64,000 bases of DNA, from positions 1 through 64,000 of the forward strand of contig NZ_BCNB01000002.1 in NCBI RefSeq assembly GCF_001485575.1, given 5' to 3'. This document shows positions 33,709 to 42,773 of the stretch, piece after piece. A program made the translations under genes and the position numbers. This DNA comes from Haloarcula sp. CBA1127 (GTDB taxonomy: Archaea; Halobacteriota; Halobacteria; Halobacteriales; Haloarculaceae). The notes beneath the pieces were generated by a model. The model saw nothing but the letters and a program-made list of their open reading frames with translations. It was not told where the DNA came from and did not search any database. Numbering within the stretch: the stretch's first letter is position 1; every line of letters begins with the position of its first letter.

Positions 33709-34968
33709 ATGGGCATGACGCAAGTGACGACCCTCGAGTGCACACTCTGTGGAGCGGAGTACGACCCGGACCAGATAATCTACACGTGTCCCGAACACGA
33801 GGGCGTGAGGGGAATTCTCGAAGTAACGTACGACTACGACGCTATCGACGATGCGTTCGACGGCGACCTCGGCGGCCCGATAGCGAGCCAGTGGAAGTAC
33901 GAGGCGTTCCTGCCGGTCGCGTCGGACGCCGATGTCGTGACGCTCAACGAGGGCGGGACGGACCTCTTCGACGCCCCAAACCTCAGCGACGCGCTGGGCG
34001 TCGAGACGCTCGTCAAAGACGACGGGCGGAACCCGACAGGGTGTTTCAAGGACCGCGCCAGCGCTATCGCTGTCACGAAGGCCAGACACGCCGGCCGCGA
34101 CATCATAACCTGCGCCTCGACCGGGAACGCCGCCGCGTCGCTGTCAGGCTATGCCGCCCGCGGGGGGATGGACTGCCGTATTTTCGTCCCCGGTGACGCC
34201 CCGACGGGCAAGCTCGCACAGCCGCTCGTCTACGGCGCGGACGTTCTGGCTGTCAACGGCAGCTACGACGAAGCCTACGACCTCAGCGTCGAAGTCACCG
34301 AGAAGTACGGCTGGTACAACCGCAACGCGGCGATCAATCCGTTCCAGGTCGAAGGCAAACGCACCGTCGGCCACGAACTCGCCGACCAGTCTATCGCCCG
34401 CGGACACGTCCCGGACTGGGTCGTGTTCTCGATGGGCGACGGCTGTACGATCGCCGGGGCTTGGAAGGGGTTCAAGGAGTTTTACGACCTCGGCTACGTC
34501 GACGACCACCCGAAGATGCTAGGGGTTCAGGCTGAAGGGGCGTCGGCCATCCACGACGCCTTTCACGACCACGAAGACATCGACGATATCGCCGAAACGC
34601 TGGCTGACTCAATCGCGGTCGGTCGGCCGCGGAACACGATCAAAGCCTCCCGTGCGCTGGAACAGAGCGGGGGAACGAGCGTACTGGTCTCCGACGACGA
34701 GATTCTGGAGGCCGAGAAGCTGCTTGGCGGCACCGAGGGCATCTATTCCGAGCCGGCTGGAGCAGCACCTATTGCCGGCGTTCAGACCGCGCTCGATCAG
34801 GGGATCATCGAGCAGGACGAAACCGTCGTCGTGGTGTCCACCGGCTTCGGCCTGAAAGACACGAAAAGCGCCGAGAAGGCGACCGGAGGAGTCGACCGGA
34901 TAGACCCCGAAATCACGGAGGTCGAAGGGCTGTACGGCACGGCCGAGGAAGCCACGGCCGACGACTGA
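33709..34968 (+). CDS. Threonine-synthase-like PLP enzyme
   Basis: A 419-residue fold-type II PLP enzyme. A zinc-binding head has C11, C14 and C27. The PLP lysine is K114 in GCFKDRAS, and the phosphate loop is near STGNAAASL. The best named relative is threonine synthase, which makes threonine from O-phosphohomoserine. Its place in a nucleobase-degradation island, where E. coli has a diaminopropionate ammonia-lyase of the same fold, leaves a catabolic role open. The start at 33709 is about 25 bases after a TATA-like box. Confidence 0.78.
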   Translation: MGMTQVTTLECTLCGAEYDPDQIIYTCPEHEGVRGILEVTYDYDAIDDAFDGDLGGPIASQWKYEAFLPVASDADVVTLNEGGTDLFDAPNLSDALGVETLVKDDGRNPTGCFKDRASAIAVTKARHAGRDIITCASTGNAAASLSGYAARGGMDCRIFVPGDAPTGKLAQPLVYGADVLAVNGSYDEAYDLSVEVTEKYGWYNRNAAINPFQVEGKRTVGHELADQSIARGHVPDWVVFSMGDGCTIAGAWKGFKEFYDLGYVDDHPKMLGVQAEGASAIHDAFHDHEDIDDIAETLADSIAVGRPRNTIKASRALEQSGGTSVLVSDDEILEAEKLLGGTEGIYSEPAGAAPIAGVQTALDQGIIEQDETVVVVSTGFGLKDTKSAEKATGGVDRIDPEITEVEGLYGTAEEATADD

Positions 34969-35015
34969 GTGAGCGAAAACGGAGTTTCAAGCTGGATAGT
35001 CAGCGCGTAGCTTGC

Positions 35016-36050
35016 CTACAGGTAGCCGTCCGCGAACTCGTCGATCATCAACCGCCGGTCCTCGCCTAGTGGATAGAGAATCGGGCACTGACAGCCCGTC
35101 TCTGCGTACTCCCGGACTTTCTCCCGACACTGTTCGGGCGTGCCGCTGGCGGTGAGTTTGTGCACCACGTCGTCCGGAATGAGGTGCATCCCCTCCTTGA
35201 TGTCGTCCTTGTCGGCCGGCCACCCGCCGATGGTCTCACCCACCTCGTCGATGAGGTCCTGGCTGACGCCGCTGGCTTTCATAATGTGGGGCTGTTGTCC
35301 GAGGTACTGCGTGATGAGTTCGCGGGCGTTGTCCAGCGCCTTCTCTTCGTCGTGATCCATCGAACAGACGACGAGCTGGGGCCGGTCGATGTCGTCAAGC
35401 AAGCGGTCGCCGCGCTCCGCCCCGGTCTCCAGTGCATCAAGGGCTTTCTCGTTGTACTCCGGGCTGACAAGGTAGTTCAGCAGTGCCCCGTCGGCGAAGT
35501 GGCCGGTGAGTTCCAGCATCTTGAACCCGGTCCCGCCGACGTAGACGGGGACGGTTCGCGGCCCGTCGTCGCCATGGACCACGTCAAGTTCCACGTCCCG
35601 CATCTGGACGAACTCACCGTCGTAGGTGACGTTCTCCATGTCCAGCAGGTCCTGAGTCACCTCAACACACTCGCGCATCGCCCGCAGTGCGCCACTGCGG
35701 TCGATGCCGACCTTCTCTGCCAGCGGGTCCCACCACGCGCCGATGCCGCACATGATGCGGTCCGGACCGGCGAGTTCCTCCAGCGTACTCATCGACTGCG
35801 CTATTAGCGCCGCGTTGCGTGTCCAGTTGTTGATGACACCCGTCCCGAGTTTGATGTCGTCGGTAACCGCGGCGTACGCACCGAGCGGGGAAACGGCGTC
35901 GCGTGCAAGTCGCGATTCAGCCTGCCAGATCTCGTCGATGCCCTGCTCCTCCGCGTACTGTACGAGTTCGACGTTCTCTTCTAGCGAGTGTTTGTCCTGC
36001 AAGTAGATACCGACACGGTCGCCTCTCTCGAAGACCTGATTGGCGCTCAT
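35016..36050 (-). CDS. Luciferase-like F420/flavin-dependent oxidoreductase
   Basis: A 344-residue LLM-class protein from the ATG at 36050 (MSANQVFERGDRVGIYL). The TIM-barrel stretches YAEEQGIDEIWQAESR, KLGTGVINNW, MCGIGAWWDPLAE and PVYVGGTGFKMLEL are typical of F420-dependent members related to methylene-tetrahydromethanopterin reductase. FMN-dependent monooxygenases share the fold. The substrate may be an intermediate of heterocycle breakdown, by context only. A GCCACAC/GTGTGGC inverted repeat lies upstream of its start. Confidence 0.78.
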   Translation of the reverse strand: MSANQVFERGDRVGIYLQDKHSLEENVELVQYAEEQGIDEIWQAESRLARDAVSPLGAYAAVTDDIKLGTGVINNWTRNAALIAQSMSTLEELAGPDRIMCGIGAWWDPLAEKVGIDRSGALRAMRECVEVTQDLLDMENVTYDGEFVQMRDVELDVVHGDDGPRTVPVYVGGTGFKMLELTGHFADGALLNYLVSPEYNEKALDALETGAERGDRLLDDIDRPQLVVCSMDHDEEKALDNARELITQYLGQQPHIMKASGVSQDLIDEVGETIGGWPADKDDIKEGMHLIPDDVVHKLTASGTPEQCREKVREYAETGCQCPILYPLGEDRRLMIDEFADGYL

Positions 36051-36089
36051 GAGACATGCTGAATTCTCCGAATATAGATAAATAGATTT

Positions 36090-36119
36090 GCCACACACAC
36101 GGTCTGTGGGAGGTGTGGC
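36090..36119 (-). promoter_or_regulatory. GCCACAC inverted repeat upstream of LLM gene
   Basis: GCCACAC at 36090-36096 and GTGTGGC at 36113-36119 form a perfect 7-base inverted repeat with a 16-base spacer. It lies 40 bases upstream of the oxidoreductase ATG (minus strand) and just after the last codon of the permease gene. This is the clearest copy of the motif shared across the island. Confidence 0.6.
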
Positions 36120-36148
36120 CGCCAGTATTGGCCCGCGTCGCGGACCGC

Positions 36149-37141
36149 TCAGTCCGTCTCGCGACTGTAGGACTGCAACAGCGCCGAGGGGACCGCTAGC
36201 TGGTCGCTCTTGGTCCGGATGACAGCGTAGGCCAGCACAATTATCGTCGCCAGATACGGGTACGTCCCCATTATCTGTGGCGTCATGAGGAACTCGACGA
36301 CGGGGTTGATAACCCCGGCGAGCGGCGCGTCGGGACCCACCGTCAGCGAGATGGACTGCGAGCGAATGCGGAGCGCGTCGAGCAGGCCGAACAGGTAGGC
36401 TCCGACCAGCATCCGGCGGGGCCGCCACTGCGCGAAGATGACCAGCGCGACGGCAATCCAGCCCCGCCCTGCAGTCATGCCGGGGACCCAGAGCTGTGAG
36501 AAGGCCAGCGAGAGGTGAGCGCCGGCCGCGCCGGCGAACCCGCCGCCGATAAGCACCGCGAGGTACCGCAACCTGAACACGGACACCCCCATCGTATCCG
36601 CCATCTCTGGGTCCTCACCGACGGCTATCATCTCCAGCCCGAGGTTCGAATGGTGCAGGAAGTACCAGACCACGACCAGCAGGCCGAGCGCGAGGTAGTC
36701 CGTCGCCGTACTTCGGAAGAGGGCCTCGCCGATGACCGGGATGCCGACGAGGTACTGTCCGACGAGCGGGAACAGTATCTGCGGGAAGCCGTCGATTGAC
36801 TCTTCGACCCAGCCGGAGCCGAAGAACGTCGTCAGCCCGGTCCCAAGCAGCGTCAGCATGACGCCGCTGATGACCTGATTCGACTTCAGCGTGATACAGA
36901 GGAACGCGTGGACCAGTGCCAGCACCATCCCGAGGAGGATACCAACGCCGAATCCGAGCCAGTGGCTCCCCGTGAGGACGGTCGTGATGAACCCCCCGAG
37001 TGCGCCGACGAGCATCATTCCCTCGACACCGAGGTTGAGGACGCCCGCCCGCTCACTGATGAGTTCGCCCATCCCAGCGAGGAGAAGGACCGTCGCCGCC
37101 TGAACTGTAGCATCAAGCAGGCCGGCGATGAAGCTCACCAT
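36149..37141 (-). CDS. Nucleoside-type ABC transporter permease (NupQ-like)
   Basis: A 330-residue permease of the BPD_transp_2 (RbsC/NupQ) family with eight to ten hydrophobic segments and the stretch GELISERAGVLNLGVEGMML, which is characteristic of the nucleoside importers. Its start overlaps the preceding permease stop by one base. It is the third gene of the importer operon. It pairs with the other permease and the double ATPase, and with the BMP binding proteins encoded divergently. Confidence 0.86.
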   Translation of the reverse strand: MVSFIAGLLDATVQAATVLLLAGMGELISERAGVLNLGVEGMMLVGALGGFITTVLTGSHWLGFGVGILLGMVLALVHAFLCITLKSNQVISGVMLTLLGTGLTTFFGSGWVEESIDGFPQILFPLVGQYLVGIPVIGEALFRSTATDYLALGLLVVVWYFLHHSNLGLEMIAVGEDPEMADTMGVSVFRLRYLAVLIGGGFAGAAGAHLSLAFSQLWVPGMTAGRGWIAVALVIFAQWRPRRMLVGAYLFGLLDALRIRSQSISLTVGPDAPLAGVINPVVEFLMTPQIMGTYPYLATIIVLAYAVIRTKSDQLAVPSALLQSYSRETD

Positions 37142-38241
37142 CAGTCGTCACCTCGCTGTGGCTGGGCTGGCGTCTCCGCTGGCCCGCGTTTGAGGTCGAT
37201 ACCGACACGGTAACTCTTGAAGAACTCCGCCGTGATCAGAAAGAGAATGACCAGCGCCTGAATGATCTCGACCAGTGCCGCGGGCACACCGAACGCCACT
37301 TCCATGCTTGACCCGCCGACGAACAGCACGGCGAAGAACAGGCCAGCGAGCATTACTTTGAACGCGCTGTTGCGACCGAGCAGCGCAACCGGAATGGCTG
37401 TAAAGCCGTATCCGGGTTCGAACCCGGCGCGGTATCGCCCCTGTGCGCCGGCGATCTCGCTGATGCCGCCCATGGCCGCGAACGCGCCCCCGACGACAAA
37501 CACCAGAAGGTACACGTAGAACTTGCTCATCCCGGCCTGCTGGGCGGCCTCATCGTTCGAGCCGACGAACGTGATTTCGAACCCGAGTCGCGTTCTCGTC
37601 ATCAGGACATACGTCACTACAACCATGCAGAGGGCGGCGAGCAGCCCAGCGTGGACACCGCCGAACAGTTCCGGAATCGTCGCGGCCTCGGAGAACCGGT
37701 CCGACTGTGGGAAGTTCCCGGTTCCGCCCTGCATCGGTCCCCGGAGCAGGTAGCTCTGGATTTCGAGCGCGACGAATGTCAACAGTAGCGACGTGATAAT
37801 CTCGTTTACGTCCCACTTCGCACGCAGGTACGCCGGGATGCCAGCCCAGATACCGCCGGCTACAGCGGCGGCGACGAACATCAGCGGAATCAGTGCGAGC
37901 CCCGGGAGCGAGACGTTCAGCCCGATCCACGTCCCTGCGAGCGCACCGGCAACGAGTTGCCCCTCGGCACCGATGTTGAACAGCCCCGCTTTCAACGGGA
38001 GATACACCGCCAGACCCGTAAGAATCAGCGGGATCGCCTTCGTCAGCGTCTCGCTGAGGCCGAACTCGGTCACGAGCGTCTCGACAAACATCGTCCTGTA
38101 CGCCGCGACAGGGTTCACGTCGAGGACGACCAGCGCGATGGCGCTCACTGCCAGCGCAGCGAGAACCGTGAACACGGGCGTCCCGTAGGCCAGCCAGGCC
38201 GGAATGTCCTCGCGGGCGTCGACATTGACCGCGACGTTCAT
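37141..38241 (-). CDS. Nucleoside-type ABC transporter permease (NupP-like)
   Basis: A 366-residue permease of the same family. The segment LPLKAGLFNIGAEGQLVAGA is the family hallmark, and about eight hydrophobic helices follow a short hydrophilic N-terminus. It overlaps both neighbours by one base, so the three importer genes are translated as a unit. Confidence 0.86.
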   Translation of the reverse strand: MNVAVNVDAREDIPAWLAYGTPVFTVLAALAVSAIALVVLDVNPVAAYRTMFVETLVTEFGLSETLTKAIPLILTGLAVYLPLKAGLFNIGAEGQLVAGALAGTWIGLNVSLPGLALIPLMFVAAAVAGGIWAGIPAYLRAKWDVNEIITSLLLTFVALEIQSYLLRGPMQGGTGNFPQSDRFSEAATIPELFGGVHAGLLAALCMVVVTYVLMTRTRLGFEITFVGSNDEAAQQAGMSKFYVYLLVFVVGGAFAAMGGISEIAGAQGRYRAGFEPGYGFTAIPVALLGRNSAFKVMLAGLFFAVLFVGGSSMEVAFGVPAALVEIIQALVILFLITAEFFKSYRVGIDLKRGPAETPAQPQRGDD

Positions 38242-39902
38242 CAGCTCTCACTCCCCTGGGTGGCCCCAGACTGGACCGGCGACGCAGCCGTCTCGCCACC
38301 GTCGTCGCCACCACCAGTCATCTCCAGCCCGATCCGTTCCCGGTCGGCCTCGGCCGGTGTCGTTTCGTAGACGAACTCACCCTCGTAGACGACCAGAATC
38401 CTGTCGCTCAGGTCGAAGATTTCGTCCAGATCTTCCGAGAGCAGGATTATCCCAGTACCCGCCTTGCGCTGTTCGAGCAGCGTCTCCCTGATGAACTCGA
38501 TTGCCCCGACGTCAACACCACGAGTCGGCTGGTTCGCGATGAGCAGGTCCGGGTCGCGGTAGATTTCCCGCGCCAGAATGAGCTTCTGGAGGTTCCCCCC
38601 GGAGAGGTCACCGGCCTGTGTCTCGGTCACGTCGCTGACGCCGCGGACATCGAACTCATCGACCAGTGTTTCGGCGTAGTCGCGGAGTTCCCCGTAGTCC
38701 AGAAACGGCCGGTCGCCGAACCGGCCGTCTCTGAAATCCTTCATCGTGGCGTTGTGCATCACCGAGAGGTCCTCGGCACAGCCGTACTGAAGCCGGTCCT
38801 CGGGGACGAACGAGACGCCGCTCTCGACAAACGTCTTCGGTTTCGCGCCGGTAATGTCCTCACCGTTGACCACTAGCTCTCCGGCCGTCACGTCCCGAAT
38901 GCCGGCCATGACCTCCGCGAGTTCCTTCTGGCCGTTACCGCTGACGCCCGCAATCCCGACGATTTCGCCCTGTCGAACCGTCAGGTCAACACCCGAAAGA
39001 GCTTCGATATTTCGGTTGTCTGTGGCCTCGACTCCGCGTGCGCGCAGGACTGGCTCACCAAGGTCGACCGCTTCTCTGTCGATGTCGAACAGCACCTCAC
39101 GGCCGACCATCATCTCCGCGAGGTCCGCCCGGGAGACTGACGACACCTCGGCGGTACCGACGTTTTGTCCCTCCCGGAGAACTGTTACGCGGTCGACGAT
39201 GGCGTCGACCTCAGTGAGCTTGTGGGTGATGAAGATTATCGAGAGTCCCTCGTCAGTCAGCCGTGCGAGCGAGTCAAAGAGCTGCTCGGCCTCTGTCGGC
39301 GTGAGAACCGCCGTCGGCTCGTCGAGGATCAGGAGGTCGACATCCCGGTACAGCGCTTTGAGTATCTCGACGCGCTGTTGCTGGCCGACGTCGAGCTCCC
39401 AGATCTTCGCGCTCACGTCGATGTCGAACCCGTACTGGTCCGCTAGCTCCTGAATCCGCTGTTCGGGTACGTCGAGACCGAGCGAGAACTGGCCGGCAAG
39501 CGACTGGACGAGGCTGTTGTTCCGGATCGCCGCCGGAAGCCAGCTATCCTCCGCATCGCTGCGAAACGCTGTGGCCGGCTCACGTTCGCCGAGCACAACG
39601 TTTTCCGCGACGGTCAGGCGCGGTATCAACATGAAGTGCTGGTGAACCATCCCGATACCAGCATCGATGGCGTCCTGTGGCGACCCGAGGTCAAGCCGCT
39701 CGCCGTCGAGATAGATATCGCCGTCGTCCTGCGAGTAGAGACCGTACAGAATCTTCATCAGCGTACTTTTTCCCGCACCGTTTTCACCGAGGAGGCCGTG
39801 TATTTCCCCGCGCTCGACGGAGAGGTTGACGTGGTCGTTGGCGACGACCCCAGGGAACTCCTTCAGAATCCCCTCCATCCTGAGCGTGGTGTGTTCGGAC
39901 AT
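38241..39902 (-). CDS. Nucleoside-type ABC transporter double ATPase (NupO-like)
   Basis: A 553-residue protein with two ABC domains. The first has Walker A GENGAGKST and Walker B LLILDEPTAVL. The second has the relaxed Walker A GVSGNGQKE and the signature LSGGNLQK, as in RbsA/NupO/MglA proteins. I start at 39902 (MSEHTTLRMEGIL), the first ATG before the domain. It energises uptake of nucleosides or free bases with the two permeases downstream. It is first in its operon and divergent from the BMP genes. Confidence 0.88.
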   Translation of the reverse strand: MSEHTTLRMEGILKEFPGVVANDHVNLSVERGEIHGLLGENGAGKSTLMKILYGLYSQDDGDIYLDGERLDLGSPQDAIDAGIGMVHQHFMLIPRLTVAENVVLGEREPATAFRSDAEDSWLPAAIRNNSLVQSLAGQFSLGLDVPEQRIQELADQYGFDIDVSAKIWELDVGQQQRVEILKALYRDVDLLILDEPTAVLTPTEAEQLFDSLARLTDEGLSIIFITHKLTEVDAIVDRVTVLREGQNVGTAEVSSVSRADLAEMMVGREVLFDIDREAVDLGEPVLRARGVEATDNRNIEALSGVDLTVRQGEIVGIAGVSGNGQKELAEVMAGIRDVTAGELVVNGEDITGAKPKTFVESGVSFVPEDRLQYGCAEDLSVMHNATMKDFRDGRFGDRPFLDYGELRDYAETLVDEFDVRGVSDVTETQAGDLSGGNLQKLILAREIYRDPDLLIANQPTRGVDVGAIEFIRETLLEQRKAGTGIILLSEDLDEIFDLSDRILVVYEGEFVYETTPAEADRERIGLEMTGGGDDGGETAASPVQSGATQGSES

Positions 39903-40210
39903 GCTCTGTGGTCTTGGCCGGGTATCAACAATGTAGTGGCATAATTGTTTCCAAAGGTAGCCATATTCGCCGTCCAGCACGGGAAATGCCGGACATTTGC
40001 CAAGTGCTAGTTGTTGTGTGCCAGTGTTCGTTGTCGACGCTCACGCAGTCTGTCGAGATACCCAGCTATATGAACATATACTACATATTGTCCCCAGTTA
40101 GAGTTCGATAGGGCCATTTTTGTGGCACATATTTTGATAATAGGGTAGAGAAAGCTGCGTGAACGGAACGATTTAAGTTATTGTTTCCGAAATGGCTATT
40201 CGGTTCGTTA
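39903..40210. other. Divergent promoter region of the nucleoside importer
   Basis: These 308 bases separate the leftward ATPase/permease operon from the rightward BMP genes. They contain GTGTGCCAG at 40016-40024 and a TGTGGC half-site at 40121-40126. An AT-rich block at 40070-40090 lies between them. No gene is seen. Confidence 0.6.
40170..40190 (+). promoter_or_regulatory. Promoter of the first BMP gene
   Basis: The TATA-like TTTAAG at 40172-40177 followed by TTTCCG lies 39 bases before the ATG at 40211. The same elements at the same distance precede the second BMP gene, so the promoter was duplicated with the gene. Confidence 0.6.
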
Positions 40211-41353
40211 ATGGTTGACAACAAACACACCAAATCGAGACGGGAGCTACTGACAGCACTTGGGGCGGCGGGGATAGCCGGGCTGGCTGGTTGTAGCAGT
40301 GGTGGTGACGGGGGCGATGGCGAGGTAGCCACCGATACCGCCGGAGGCGGGGCTGCTGAGGGGACTGCGACCAGCAGTGACGGCATGGATTCGCTCACCG
40401 CCGCGTGGGTGTATAATTCAGAGGTTGGCGACCTCGGTTGGTCCTGGGCCCACAACGAAGGGCGGAAGGCGGTCGCAGAAGAATTCGACTGGTTAGAGAC
40501 CGAGTACACCGAGGCTGTCGCCCCAACCGATTCCGAGCGGGTGTTCGAACAGTACGCGCAGGGAGACGCCGATATCATCTTCGGCTGTACGTTCGAGTAT
40601 CAGGACCCGATGGCGTCCGTGGCGGAGCAGTACCCCGATACGTACTTCGAGCACAATACGGGCTACCTGACGATGGAGAACATGGGGCGGTACATGGGCC
40701 GAATCTATCAGCCCCGGTATCTCGCCGGGCAGGCGGCCGGGACCGTGACGGAGACAGACACGCTGGGATACGTGGCGGCGTTTCCGATTCCGGAGGTCAT
40801 CCGCGGCATCAACGCCTACGCGCTCGGAGCCGCGTCTGTCAACGACAGCGCGACGCTGAAGGTCAGATGGACGAACTCCTGGTTTGACCCGCCGACCGAG
40901 AGCGAGGCGGCAAACGCCTTGCTGGATGAGGATGTCGACGTGATGGCCCAGCATCAGGACTCCCCCGCCGCACTCCGTGCAGCCTCCGATGCGGGTATCT
41001 GGGCGACCGGCTACGATGCCCCGATGGGCGACATCGCCGGCGAGAACTATCTCACGTCCCCCATCTGGCACTGGGAGGAGTTCTATGGGCCGACTATCGA
41101 ATCCGTCAGGGACGGCACCTGGGAATCCGACGCGTACTGGGAGGGCATCGAGTCGGGCATCTGTAGTCTGGACGACTGGGGGCCTGAAGTCCCCCAAGAG
41201 GCAAAAGACACCGTTTCGGAGTCGCAGTCGGCGATACTCGACGAAGAACTGGATGTCTGGGCCGGTTCGGCGTTCGAGGGCGAAAGTGACGAGTTCCTCT
41301 TCCAAGAGATGAGTAGCTACGTCGACGCCGTCGAGGGCGAGGTCCCGAACTGA
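40211..41353 (+). CDS. BMP-family purine-nucleoside binding lipoprotein (copy 1)
   Basis: A 380-residue Med/BMP-family binding protein. The signal has twin arginines (SRRELLTALG) and a lipobox ending in Cys28 (GLAGC), so it is exported folded and lipid anchored. The mature part has the family stretches VGDLGWSWAHNEG, YAQGDADIIFGCTFEY and GAASVNDSATLKVRW. Characterised relatives bind purine nucleosides, and some haloarchaeal or bacterial ones bind lipids or other ligands. It partners with the divergent NupO/P/Q-like genes and is followed by a close paralogue. Confidence 0.85.
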   Translation: MVDNKHTKSRRELLTALGAAGIAGLAGCSSGGDGGDGEVATDTAGGGAAEGTATSSDGMDSLTAAWVYNSEVGDLGWSWAHNEGRKAVAEEFDWLETEYTEAVAPTDSERVFEQYAQGDADIIFGCTFEYQDPMASVAEQYPDTYFEHNTGYLTMENMGRYMGRIYQPRYLAGQAAGTVTETDTLGYVAAFPIPEVIRGINAYALGAASVNDSATLKVRWTNSWFDPPTESEAANALLDEDVDVMAQHQDSPAALRAASDAGIWATGYDAPMGDIAGENYLTSPIWHWEEFYGPTIESVRDGTWESDAYWEGIESGICSLDDWGPEVPQEAKDTVSESQSAILDEELDVWAGSAFEGESDEFLFQEMSSYVDAVEGEVPN

Positions 41354-41506
41354 CCCCGCCACCGGTCTCCGACGACAGTCATCGCCTGGGTGTTGCTGTG
41401 GCTCTCGGGCGAATATAACAACGTTTGCAACATTATTCGGGTGTGAGTGATATTTTCGGCCAATTTTTCCAGATATGTTCGTTCGCTGTACGGTCAAGAA
41501 TGGTAT

Positions 41507-41527
41507 CGTTTAAGTAGGAGTTTCCGC
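41507..41527 (+). promoter_or_regulatory. Duplicated promoter of the second BMP gene
   Basis: TTTAAG at 41509-41514 followed by TTTCCG lies 39 bases before the ATG at 41548, exactly as for the first BMP gene. Upstream sequence (GGCCA followed by a T-run) is also shared. The second gene can therefore be transcribed on its own. Confidence 0.58.
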
Positions 41528-41547
41528 TACCTCTATCCAGTTCAGTA

Positions 41548-42666
41548 ATGGTGAATACCAACCGAACGATATCGCGTCGGGAGATGCTGGGTGCGCTTGG
41601 GGCGACAGGAGTAACCGCACTGGCCGGCTGTAGTGGCGGGAGCGACGACACAAACACGGCTGACGGCACGACGACCGGCGACGAGGGTGGCTCCGGGTCC
41701 GACTCCGTCACCGCTGCCTGGGTATACATCTCAGAGGTGGGCGACCTCGGGTGGTCCCACGCACACGACGAAGGACGAAAGACGGTCGACGAGAAGTACG
41801 ACTGGCTGGAAACCGAGTATACGGAGGCTGTCGCGCCAGAAGACTCAGAACGCGTTTTCGAGCAGTACGCACAGGGTGACGCTGACATCGTCTTTGGAAC
41901 GACGTTTGGCTACCAGGACCCGATGTTCAACATTGCGGAACAGTACCCCGACACGTACTTCGAACACGCGACCGGCTATCGCACCCGGGAGAACATGGGA
42001 CGGTACATGGGTCGGATCTACCAGCCCCGGTATCTGGCCGGGCAGGCGGCCGGGATGGTGACCCAGAACAACACCATCGGCTACGTCGCCGCGTTCCCCA
42101 TTCCTGAAGTCATTCGATCCATCAACGCGATGGCGCTCGGCGCGCGGTCGGTGAACCCAGACGCGACGTTCAAGATTCGATGGGTCAACGCGTGGTTCGA
42201 CCCCCAGACCTCGAAGCAGGCAGCCAACTCACTCATCGATGAGGGGTGTGACGTCATCTCACAGGAGCAGGACTCCCCCGCTCCGGTCAGAGCCGCAAAC
42301 GAGGCGGACGTGTGGGCCTCCGGCTACAACGCACCGATGGGCGAGTTCGGCGGCGACAACTACCTCATCTCACCGGTGTGGAACTGGGAAGAGGTGTACG
42401 GCCCGACCGTCTCCGCAGTCCGAGACGGAACCTGGGAATCCGATGCCTTCTGGGGCGGCATGGAGACGAACCTCCCAACGCTCGACGAGTGGGGACCAGA
42501 GGTTCCCCAAGAGGTCAAAGACACCGTCGCCGAGACGGAAGAAGAAATCGTCAACGGCGAACTCGATGTCTGGGCCGGCTCGCCGTTCGAGGGCGAGAGC
42601 GACGAGTTCCTGTTCCAAGAGATGAACAGTTTCGTCGACGCCGTCGAGGGCGAAGTGCCGGAGTAA
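41548..42666 (+). CDS. BMP-family purine-nucleoside binding lipoprotein (copy 2)
   Basis: A 372-residue paralogue of the preceding gene with its own twin-arginine lipoprotein signal (SRREMLGALG, lipobox Cys28). The mature domains align throughout, with the same WSHAHDEG, YAQGDADIVFG and PRYLAGQAAG stretches. The serine/glycine-rich linker after the lipid cysteine differs. Two binding proteins for one set of permeases suggests different substrate preferences, for example nucleosides and free bases. Confidence 0.85.
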   Translation: MVNTNRTISRREMLGALGATGVTALAGCSGGSDDTNTADGTTTGDEGGSGSDSVTAAWVYISEVGDLGWSHAHDEGRKTVDEKYDWLETEYTEAVAPEDSERVFEQYAQGDADIVFGTTFGYQDPMFNIAEQYPDTYFEHATGYRTRENMGRYMGRIYQPRYLAGQAAGMVTQNNTIGYVAAFPIPEVIRSINAMALGARSVNPDATFKIRWVNAWFDPQTSKQAANSLIDEGCDVISQEQDSPAPVRAANEADVWASGYNAPMGEFGGDNYLISPVWNWEEVYGPTVSAVRDGTWESDAFWGGMETNLPTLDEWGPEVPQEVKDTVAETEEEIVNGELDVWAGSPFEGESDEFLFQEMNSFVDAVEGEVPE

Positions 42667-42773
42667 GGGAGCCCGGGTTCGACGACCCCGATTCTTTCGG
42701 CACCGTCCTGCCAGTAGCTGGCGTTGGAGCGGTGAGTCACCAGCCAGTCGGTCAGAACGGGCGGTCCGGCCAA

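Noticed and set aside
37412..37427. CCGGGTTCGAACCCGG, resembling a tRNA T-arm
   Set aside because: It lies in frame inside the permease gene and there is no acceptor stem, D-arm or anticodon arm around it.
42671..42690. GGTTCGA-containing stretch after the second BMP gene as a possible tRNA end
   Set aside because: No cloverleaf can be drawn with the adjacent sequence.
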